Source: Oscillospiraceae bacterium (lineage in GTDB: Bacteria; Bacillota; Clostridia; Oscillospirales; Ruminococcaceae). Taken from it: 5,157 bases of DNA. Below, piece after piece: positions 1-5,139 of the stretch (its first letter is position 1; every line of letters begins with the position of its first letter). The stretch lies in the NCBI GenBank assembly GCA_900752625.1, contig CAADWC010000037.1, positions 1 to 5,157 of the forward strand, given 5' to 3'. The notes under the pieces are model-generated. The model had not been told where the DNA came from. It was given only the letters and a program-made list of their open reading frames with translations, and made no database searches. The translations under genes and the position numbers were made by a program.

Positions 1-107
1 CAGCAAAAATAAAAGGAATATTGTACAAAAAATGTTCGTGCAATTATTCTGTCCCGCCAAAAGCTGTTTTTAGAGTGCTTTTATACTTGAAAAAGGATAA
101 ATTTTGT
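1..107. other. AT-rich stretch without a supported gene
   Basis: I see no coding region here that I can support. An open frame runs through from position 21, but it has no convincing ribosome binding site, its translation resembles no family I know, and a promoter lies inside it. A weak inverted repeat (AAAAGC at 59-64 with GCTTTT at 77-82) has a 12-base loop and no GC-rich stem, so I do not call it a terminator. The stretch is probably the intergenic region behind whatever gene lies to the left. Confidence 0.5.
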
Positions 108-136
108 TTGACTTACCGGCATATATATGGTATAAT
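108..136 (+). promoter_or_regulatory. Sigma-A promoter with extended -10
   Basis: The -35 box TTGACT (108-113) matches the TTGACA consensus at five of six positions. The -10 box TATAAT (131-136) is a perfect match, the spacer is exactly 17 bases, and a TG dinucleotide at 128-129 gives an extended -10. Transcription should start near 142-144. This is the only strong promoter I can see in the window and it reads into the acetyltransferase remnant and then glmM. The glmM leader would be about 258 bases. This is pattern matching; no start site has been measured. Confidence 0.85.
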
Positions 137-191
137 AAAATGTCATGTTATATCCGCTTGGCTGGAACCTGTGAATACTGGGGAATCTGCT

Positions 192-345
192 ATGGAGTTT
201 TCTATACAAAACCAGACAGAAGAAAACACCAAAGGCGCAGCATATGTTCACTATGCGGCTTGGAGAGAAACCTACAGAGGGCGAAATTTCACATACTGTC
301 AGCGGAGGAGAAATTACCGAGCCGGAAATGGTACCGGCACGATAA
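192..345 (+). pseudogene. GNAT N-acetyltransferase remnant, internally deleted and frameshifted
   Basis: An ATG at 192, seven bases after GGGGA (180-184), opens a frame reading MEFSIQNQTEEN and then GAAYVHYAAWRETYRG. That second block closely resembles the N-terminal helix of many GNAT acetyltransferases, which typically read VHxxxWRETYRGL. From about 277 the resemblance moves to another frame, where GEISHTVSGGEITEPEMV, ending at the TAA of 343-345, looks like the C-terminal strand of the same family (GGxxIxExxMV). Roughly 50 codons remain of an expected 150 or so, and the acetyl-CoA-binding R/Q-x-x-G-x-G/A region is absent. I infer an internal deletion joining the two ends out of frame. No working acetyltransferase can be made. 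The resemblance is from memory of the family, not an alignment. The alternative is a meaningless leader ORF. Confidence 0.6.
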
Positions 346-384
346 ATTTGTATCAGAATCTGTAAGGTTTTATATATCTGAAAT

Positions 385-391
385 AAAGGAG
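385..391 (+). promoter_or_regulatory. Ribosome binding site of glmM
   Basis: AAAGGAG lies nine bases before the ATG at 401. It supports that ATG as the start and shows that glmM has its own translation signal, independent of the broken frame upstream. Confidence 0.85.
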
Positions 392-400
392 TAATTTACA

Positions 401-1744
401 ATGGGAAGACTATTCGGAACAGACGGTGCGAGAGGAGTAGCTATTACAGAGCTTACCTGTGAAACCGCAATGAATATAGGCAGGGCGGCGGCCATCGTGC
501 TGGCAAAAGAAACCAACCACACGCCTAAAATTATTATAGGAAAGGACACCAGGATCTCAAGCGATGTGCTGGAGGCGGCGCTTGTGGCGGGAATATGCTC
601 TGTAGGAGCTAACGCTCATATTCTTGGGGTCGTGCCGACGCCGGCGGTAGCAATGCTGGTTCAGAAATACGAAGCGGACGCCGGAGGGATGATCTCCGCG
701 TCACACAACAGTGTGGAGTTTAACGGAATAAAACTGTTTTCAGGCTCCGGCTTCAAGCTTTCAGATAAGATAGAGGAAGAGATCGAATCGCTGATTCTGG
801 ATCATCCTGAACAAATGCGTCTGAAAGACGGCGTCGACATCGGCAGGGTTTTCTATGAGCCGAATGCAGAATGGGATTATATAAGGTACGTTATGAAAAC
901 CGTGGACTGCGATTTTAAGGGCATAAAGGTTGCGATAGACTGCGCAAACGGCTCAGCATCAAGGGTAGCGCCTAAGCTTTTCGAGGGCCTTGGAGCAAGC
1001 TGCGTATTCATCCATAACCAGCCGGACGGAACGAACATCAACGAAAACTGCGGGTCTACTCACATTGAAGACCTGCAGAGGACTGTGGTGGAGAAAAAAT
1101 GCGATCTTGGTCTGGCGTTTGACGGCGACGCCGACAGATGCTTAGCGGTGGACGAAAACGGACAGCTTATCGACGGCGACAAGCTTTTGGCGATTTTCTC
1201 AAAATTCATGAAAGTTCAGGGCAAGCTGAAATCGAATACCTGCGTTGTAACTGTTATGAGCAATTTGGGATTTTTCAAGTTTGCGGAAGGCGAGGGCATT
1301 AACGCCACAACTACCGCTGTAGGCGACAGATACGTTCTCGAAAGAATGCTGCAGTTTGACTACAATCTGGGCGGCGAGCAGAGCGGTCATATTATTTTCC
1401 TTGATGAAGCAAACACAGGCGACGGCGAGCTTACCGGCGTAAAGCTGCTTGAGGTGATTAAAAAAACAAAGAAAAAGGCGAGCGAGTTAGCTTCCTGTAT
1501 GGACTGCTACCCTCAGGTGCTTGTGAACGTGAAAATAACTGCCGATAAAAAGGGAATGTGGGAGAAATGCGAAGCGGTTCAGAACGCCATTCAGATGTAT
1601 AAGGAAAAGCTGGGCGGAGACGGAAGAATTCTGGTGCGTGAGTCCGGAACCGAGCCTCTTGTCCGCGTTATGCTTGAGGGCAAGCGAACCGGTATCATTA
1701 CCGAATATGCCAATAATATAGCTAAGCTTATCGAACAGATGTAA
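401..1744 (+). CDS. glmM: Phosphoglucosamine mutase GlmM
   Basis: GlmM interconverts glucosamine-6-phosphate and glucosamine-1-phosphate in the cytoplasm, the step before GlmU makes UDP-GlcNAc for peptidoglycan. All four signature regions of the alpha-D-phosphohexomutase family are present. The N-terminus is MGRLFGTDGARG. The phosphoserine loop ISASHNS has its catalytic serine at residue 101. The metal-binding loop DGDADRC is at 241-247. The sugar-binding loop GGEQSGH is at 324-330, and the C-terminal phosphate-binding loop RESGTEPLVRVM starts at 413. The length of 447 residues matches the usual 445-450, so the gene is complete. One oddity is the active-site loop, which reads HNS where most members read HNP. 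In many Firmicutes glmM directly follows cdaA and cdaR; here neither is visible in the 400 bases upstream. It is the first intact gene after the promoter at 108-136, and no terminator follows it. Confidence 0.97.
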   Translation: MGRLFGTDGARGVAITELTCETAMNIGRAAAIVLAKETNHTPKIIIGKDTRISSDVLEAALVAGICSVGANAHILGVVPTPAVAMLVQKYEADAGGMISASHNSVEFNGIKLFSGSGFKLSDKIEEEIESLILDHPEQMRLKDGVDIGRVFYEPNAEWDYIRYVMKTVDCDFKGIKVAIDCANGSASRVAPKLFEGLGASCVFIHNQPDGTNINENCGSTHIEDLQRTVVEKKCDLGLAFDGDADRCLAVDENGQLIDGDKLLAIFSKFMKVQGKLKSNTCVVTVMSNLGFFKFAEGEGINATTTAVGDRYVLERMLQFDYNLGGEQSGHIIFLDEANTGDGELTGVKLLEVIKKTKKKASELASCMDCYPQVLVNVKITADKKGMWEKCEAVQNAIQMYKEKLGGDGRILVRESGTEPLVRVMLEGKRTGIITEYANNIAKLIEQM

Positions 1745-1786
1745 ATCCGGTCAGCAGTTCGGCAGAAAATAAATAAGGGGAAGAAA

Positions 1787-2509
1787 ATGAAAATCGTAAT
1801 AATAAACGGACAGAATCACAAAGGCTCCACATATCACATAGGACGCTTGGTTGCGGAAAAGATCGGAGGAGAGATTACCGAGTTTTTTCTGCCGAAAGAT
1901 TTCGGAGAATTCTGCTGCGGCTGTACGCAATGCTTTATGAAAAGTGAAAAGCTTTGCCCCCATTATGAAAAGCTTGCCCCCATAACCGAGGCTATAGACG
2001 GCGCAGATGTTTTGATCTTCACTTCGCCTGTGTACGTCTATCACTGTACAGGCTCGATGAAAGCCTTTCTCGATCATTACGGCTGGCGGTGGATGGTACA
2101 CCGTCCCGAAGAGAAGATGTTTTCAAAGCAGGCAGTGGTAGTTTCCACGGCGGCAGGCGCAGGAATGAAGTCCGCCTGTAAGGATATCAAGGATAGTCTG
2201 TCCTTCTGGGGAGTACCTAAGGTATATTCTATAGGCGCGGCTGTTATGGCTACTTCGTGGGAAGATGTAAAGCCGCAGAAAAAAGAGAAGATCCGGCGTA
2301 AGGTTGAGAGTATAGCCGGAAAAATAAGAGCTTACGGAATAAAGACAAGGGTAAGCCTGAAGGGCAGGGTTCTTTTTACGGCAATGCATTTTGCAAACAG
2401 GAAAGGCTGGAATCCTGCGGACAGCGAATATTGGAAGCAAAAGGGCTGGACGGGAACGGCAAGACCATGGAAAAATAAAACAATAAAGGACAGAAAAGAA
2501 TGCGTATAG
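1787..2509 (+). CDS. Flavodoxin-fold NAD(P)H-dependent FMN oxidoreductase, iron-sulfur flavoprotein-like
   Basis: The 240-residue product is a flavodoxin-like flavoprotein of the NADPH-dependent FMN reductase group, and should be a cytoplasmic redox protein of unknown substrate. The FMN phosphate-binding loop is NGQNHKGST (residues 7-15) after a short hydrophobic strand. A second flavin-contacting segment TSPVYVYHCTGSMKAFLDH is near residues 79-97. Cysteines 43, 46, 49 and 57 form CX2CX2CX7C, with another Cys at 44. This fits the compact [4Fe-4S] motif of iron-sulfur flavoproteins (Isf), although related proteins with this cysteine block are often annotated simply as flavodoxin family. The tail carries a WNPADSEYWKQKGW block, which I recall as typical of a clostridial subgroup. 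AAGGGG (1775-1780) precedes the ATG by six bases. The gene follows glmM by 42 bases and overlaps the methyltransferase by 10. Family call is sure; cluster and substrate are not. Confidence 0.85.
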   Translation: MKIVIINGQNHKGSTYHIGRLVAEKIGGEITEFFLPKDFGEFCCGCTQCFMKSEKLCPHYEKLAPITEAIDGADVLIFTSPVYVYHCTGSMKAFLDHYGWRWMVHRPEEKMFSKQAVVVSTAAGAGMKSACKDIKDSLSFWGVPKVYSIGAAVMATSWEDVKPQKKEKIRRKVESIAGKIRAYGIKTRVSLKGRVLFTAMHFANRKGWNPADSEYWKQKGWTGTARPWKNKTIKDRKECV

Positions 2510-3363
2510 CTGATAAGTGGAAGGATTATAAAATAATAGATACCACAGGCGGCGACAAGCTGGAGAGCTGGGGAGGAAAGGTGCTGGTGCGTCCCGACCC
2601 GCAGATAATCTGGAAAACTCCACGCAAAACCGATTTGTGGGCTAAGGCAGACGCCGTTTATCATCGCTCATCAAAGGGCGGCGGCGAATGGGAGTACAGA
2701 AAAAAGCTTCCCGAAAGCTGGAATATTTCATACGGTGAGCTGAAATTCGTTATCCGTCCTACTGGCTTCAAGCACACGGGACTTTTTCCCGAACAGGCGG
2801 TGAACTGGGATTACATGACGGATAAGATAAAAAACGCCGGCAGACCGATCAAGGTGCTTAATCTGTTTGCCTACACCGGAGGAGCGACTCTTGCCTGCGC
2901 AAATGCTGGAGCGCAGGTTTCCCATGTTGACGCTTCAAAGGGAATGGTCCAGTGGGCGAGAGAAAATGCTCACGCATCGGGGCTGACGGATAAGCCGGTT
3001 CGCTGGCTTGTGGACGATTGTCTGAAATTTGTTCAGCGTGAGATACGCAGAGGAAATTTTTACGACGGAATAGTCATGGATCCTCCCAGCTACGGCAGAG
3101 GTCCGGGCGGAGAAGTGTGGAAGCTGGAAGACTCGGTCTATGAGCTTGTGAAAACCTGTGCAGGAGTGCTTTCGGACGACCCTTTGTTTTTCCTGCTGAA
3201 CAGCTATACGACAGGGCTTTCCCCGTCGGTTATGGCATACATTTTAAGCGAGGTTATTACCCCCAAGTTCGGCGGTAAGGTATCGGCTGACGAAATAGGA
3301 CTTCCCGTTGAAAAGTCGGGAATGCCTCTGCCCTGCGGTTCAACGGCAATATGGGAGAGGTGA
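2500..3363 (+). CDS. Class I SAM-dependent methyltransferase, RlmI/COG1092-like without PUA domain
   Basis: This 287-residue protein is a Rossmann-fold methyltransferase of the COG1092/Methyltrans_SAM group, whose studied members modify 23S rRNA. SAM motif I is VLNLFAYTGG (residues 119-128). The acidic end of strand 2 is HVDAS (142-146). Motif IV is MDPPSYGRGP, with DPPSY at 194-198. The C-terminus LPCGSTAIWER matches the family ending. It is about 110 residues shorter than E. coli RlmI and shows no N-terminal PUA RNA-binding domain. The motif VI region reads LLNSYTTGL (around 232-240), with Tyr236 where RNA m5C methyltransferases carry a catalytic Cys. N-methylation, as in RlmK, is therefore at least as likely as m5C. 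AAAGGA (2485-2490) sits nine bases before the ATG, inside the upstream gene, so translation is probably coupled. The base, the RNA, and even whether RNA is the substrate, cannot be read from sequence. Confidence 0.88.
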   Translation: MRIADKWKDYKIIDTTGGDKLESWGGKVLVRPDPQIIWKTPRKTDLWAKADAVYHRSSKGGGEWEYRKKLPESWNISYGELKFVIRPTGFKHTGLFPEQAVNWDYMTDKIKNAGRPIKVLNLFAYTGGATLACANAGAQVSHVDASKGMVQWARENAHASGLTDKPVRWLVDDCLKFVQREIRRGNFYDGIVMDPPSYGRGPGGEVWKLEDSVYELVKTCAGVLSDDPLFFLLNSYTTGLSPSVMAYILSEVITPKFGGKVSADEIGLPVEKSGMPLPCGSTAIWER

Positions 3364-4154
3364 CGAGCTTGGTTTTACCGGAAAAAATCAGATCGTTCAT
3401 CGACGGCAGAAAATATACGACCGACAGAGTAGGAATGTCCGGCGGAAATGTCATTCTGTTTGACGACATGGCGCTTAAAATTGAAAAACAGAGCAGGGAA
3501 ACAGAAAATTCATATGAAATTATGAAATGGCTTGAAGGTAAATTGCCTGTTCCCGGAATTATATCGCACGAGGTTGAAAACGGTATCGATTATATGCTTA
3601 TGACAAAGATCGGCGGCGAAATGAGCTGCGACGACAGATACATGAAAGATCCCCGACAGCTGACCTCGATCCTTGCCGACGGAATAAAAATGCTGTGGAG
3701 CGTTGATATTTCCGACTGCCCATGCGGCAGCGGACTTGATGTAAAGCTTAAAGAAGCACGGTATCGTGTTGAAAACAATCTTGTGGATATCGAAAATGTC
3801 GAGCCTGACACATACGGAGAAAACGGATTTGAAAGTCCGGCGCATCTTCTTGAATGGCTTGAAAGCAACCGTCCAAGCGAGGAGAAGGTGTTTTCTCACG
3901 GCGATTACTGCCTGCCGAACATTTTTGTAAGGGGCGGAAAGATCAGCGGATTCATTGATCTGGGCAGAGCGGGAACCGCGGATCTTTGGCAGGATATCGC
4001 TCTTTGCTGGCGCAGTCTTGAACATAATTTCAGCGGGAAATACACAGGAATGAAGTATGACGGATATGATACGGATATGCTTTTTGAAAGTCTCGGAATA
4101 AAGCCTGACTGGGACAAGATACGGTATTATATTCTACTTGACGAATTGTTCTGA
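3351..4154 (+). CDS. aph(3'): APH(3')-type aminoglycoside phosphotransferase homologue
   Basis: Members of this family use ATP to phosphorylate the 3'-hydroxyl of kanamycin- and neomycin-type aminoglycosides in the cytoplasm. From the ATG at 3351 the product is 267 residues; APH(3')-IIIa has 264. The ATP-anchoring lysine is Lys43 in ALKIEK, and Glu52 is the likely partner glutamate. WLEGKLPVPG follows at 60-69. The Brenner catalytic loop is HGDYCLPN (183-190, catalytic Asp185), and the metal-binding motif is FIDLGR (Asp203). The C-terminus IKPDWDKIRYYILLDELF is almost the same as that of APH(3')-IIIa as I remember it, and keeps the substrate-binding acidic pair and terminal Phe. The segment between GMS and the lysine-glutamate region is about nine residues shorter than in APH(3')-IIIa. 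The start is uncertain: ATG 3351 has no ribosome binding site, and TTG 3369 fits better (261 residues). The gene overlaps the methyltransferase by 13 bases. All catalytic residues are present; real drug activity is inferred. Confidence 0.88.
   Translation: MGEVTSLVLPEKIRSFIDGRKYTTDRVGMSGGNVILFDDMALKIEKQSRETENSYEIMKWLEGKLPVPGIISHEVENGIDYMLMTKIGGEMSCDDRYMKDPRQLTSILADGIKMLWSVDISDCPCGSGLDVKLKEARYRVENNLVDIENVEPDTYGENGFESPAHLLEWLESNRPSEEKVFSHGDYCLPNIFVRGGKISGFIDLGRAGTADLWQDIALCWRSLEHNFSGKYTGMKYDGYDTDMLFESLGIKPDWDKIRYYILLDELF
3353..3359 (+). promoter_or_regulatory. Ribosome binding site that favours a TTG start at 3369
   Basis: GGGAGAG lies inside the last codons of the methyltransferase. It cannot serve the ATG at 3351, which overlaps its left edge, and it touches the GTG at 3360. 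It is nine bases before the in-frame TTG at 3369. Starting there gives a protein beginning (M)VLPEKIRSFIDG, which lines up with the start of APH(3')-IIIa (MRISPELKKLIEK). I think TTG 3369 is the more likely real start, although many annotation programs would choose 3351. Confidence 0.5.
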
Positions 4155-4169
4155 GGATCTTAAAATCAT

Positions 4170-4178
4170 AAGGAGGAG
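4170..4178 (+). promoter_or_regulatory. Strong ribosome binding site of the ANT(6)-like gene
   Basis: AAGGAGGAG begins 16 bases after the phosphotransferase stop codon and ends six bases before the ATG at 4185. It is the best Shine-Dalgarno match in front of any complete gene in the window, so this gene may be translated more efficiently than its neighbours. The 30-base gap holds no promoter or terminator that I can see. Confidence 0.8.
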
Positions 4179-4184
4179 AATAAA

Positions 4185-5045
4185 ATGGCTGAATTCCGTA
4201 CCGAGCGGCAAATGCTTGATCTGATAATCAATACGGCAAAAGAGGACGAGCGTATTCTTGCTGTTATGCTGAACGGTTCGCGTTCTGACCCTCACGTTGA
4301 AAGGGACGTTTATCAGGATTATGATATCGTGTATTTTGTCAGGGACGTTAAGCCTTTCTGGGACAACAGAGAATGGCTTGAAGAAAAGTTCGGAAAGATT
4401 GCAGTTTTGCAGACTCCCGAAACAATGAGCCTGGTGCCTCCGGACAACGACGGTAAGTTTGTGTTTCTTGCAATATTCGAGGACGGCAACCGCATAGATC
4501 TTACGGTAACCAGCGATCCGTACATCGACAACGGCGAGCCGGCGCAGGTACTGCTGGATAAGACGGGAGAATTATCCGGAATAAAGCCGAAAGACGACTT
4601 CTGGTTTATCAGACCGCCAACAGAAAAGCTTTTTGCGGACTGCTGCAACGAATTCTGGTGGTGCCTTAACAATGTGGCAAAAGGGATAGCCCGTGACCAG
4701 CTGCCGTATGCGATGAATATGTTCAACTGTGCGGTCAGGGATATGCTTGACCGCATGACCGAATGGTATATAGGGATCATCACGGACTTTAAGGTATCGG
4801 CAGGCAAGAACGGCAAGTATTTTAAAAAGTATCTTCCGAAAAAGCTTTATGAAATGTACGCCGGAACATACTCCGACAGTGATTACGAGCATATGTGGAA
4901 TTCGGTTTTTACAGCGTGCGGACTTTTCCGTATAATGGCTGAGGAAATTGCGGAGAAATTCGGATATACTTATAATAAAACTGAGGACGGTAATATGACG
5001 GAGTATATGACAAGGGTAAGGAAAGGAGAATTGGCGCTGCGGTAA
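4185..5045 (+). CDS. aadE: Aminoglycoside 6-adenylyltransferase homologue (ANT(6)/AadE family)
   Basis: ANT(6) enzymes transfer AMP from ATP to the 6-hydroxyl of streptomycin. This 286-residue protein is close to the 302 of ANT(6)-Ia, mainly missing residues at the C-terminus. The nucleotidyltransferase signature reads LNGSRSD (29-35) followed by QDYDIVYFV (44-52), so Asp45 and Asp47 are the metal ligands and GS is the nucleotide-binding turn. The third acidic residue is Asp105 in NRIDLTV. The family block DCCNEFWW (152-159) begins the helical C-terminal domain, and late segments such as FKVSAGKNGKYFKKYLP parallel ANT(6)-Ia as I remember it. The catalytic residues are intact. The gene lies 30 bases behind the APH(3')-like gene and probably shares its transcript. 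Chromosomal AadE-like proteins are common in Firmicutes and some confer little resistance, so streptomycin is the likely but unproven substrate. Confidence 0.9.
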   Translation: MAEFRTERQMLDLIINTAKEDERILAVMLNGSRSDPHVERDVYQDYDIVYFVRDVKPFWDNREWLEEKFGKIAVLQTPETMSLVPPDNDGKFVFLAIFEDGNRIDLTVTSDPYIDNGEPAQVLLDKTGELSGIKPKDDFWFIRPPTEKLFADCCNEFWWCLNNVAKGIARDQLPYAMNMFNCAVRDMLDRMTEWYIGIITDFKVSAGKNGKYFKKYLPKKLYEMYAGTYSDSDYEHMWNSVFTACGLFRIMAEEIAEKFGYTYNKTEDGNMTEYMTRVRKGELALR

Positions 5046-5103
5046 ACATAATATATCAAGAGCGGGCAGATAAGCTTTTACCGAAAAACCGTGTAAAACA
5101 TGG

Positions 5104-5112
5104 AAAGGAGGT
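5104..5112 (+). promoter_or_regulatory. Full-length Shine-Dalgarno-like sequence in the leader of the last gene
   Basis: AAAGGAGGT is a full complement of the 16S rRNA 3' end. The first ATG after it (5113) begins at the very next base, too close for normal initiation, and the ATG at 5140 is 27 bases away, too far for direct use. That 5113 ATG is in frame with 5140. The site may act as a standby ribosome site or be part of a fold with the hairpin that follows. Confidence 0.45.
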
Positions 5113-5113
5113 A

Positions 5114-5130
5114 TGCTCCCATCGGGAGCA
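5114..5130 (+). promoter_or_regulatory. Hairpin next to the start of the last gene
   Basis: TGCTCCC (5114-5120) and GGGAGCA (5124-5130) form a perfect 7-bp stem with an ATC loop. A second Shine-Dalgarno sequence, AGGAGG (5130-5135), begins at the foot of the stem, four bases before the ATG at 5140. The CTCC of the stem could instead pair with GGAG at 5107-5110 or 5131-5134. There is no T-run, so it is not an intrinsic terminator. A translational control element is possible but not shown. Confidence 0.5.
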
Positions 5131-5139
5131 GGAGGAACA

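Noticed and set aside
321..338. GCCGG/CCGGC inverted repeat before glmM
   Set aside because: Five base pairs, eight-base loop, and no T-run; it lies in the C-terminal part of the acetyltransferase remnant and is probably chance.
21..365. Open reading frame running through the whole upstream region
   Set aside because: No ribosome site at its start, the promoter lies inside it, and only the part from 192 to about 281 resembles a protein family, so only that part is reported as a pseudogene.
348..376. Possible second glmM promoter (TTGTAT, 17 bases, TATATA)
   Set aside because: Only three and four of six consensus matches, and the predicted start would fall almost on the ribosome binding site.
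143..400. Riboswitch or glmS-type ribozyme in the glmM leader
   Set aside because: I could not find a recognisable conserved core, and much of the leader is explained by the acetyltransferase remnant.
1946..1983. Near-identical direct repeat GAAAAGCTT(T)GCCCCCAT in the flavoprotein gene
   Set aside because: It encodes EKLCPHYEKLAP, a segment I recall as normal in this protein family, so it is most likely codon coincidence and not a recent duplication.
5040..5083. CGGTAAA/TTTACCG inverted repeat after the adenylyltransferase gene
   Set aside because: The loop is 30 bases and no T-run follows, so it is not a credible intrinsic terminator on the + strand.
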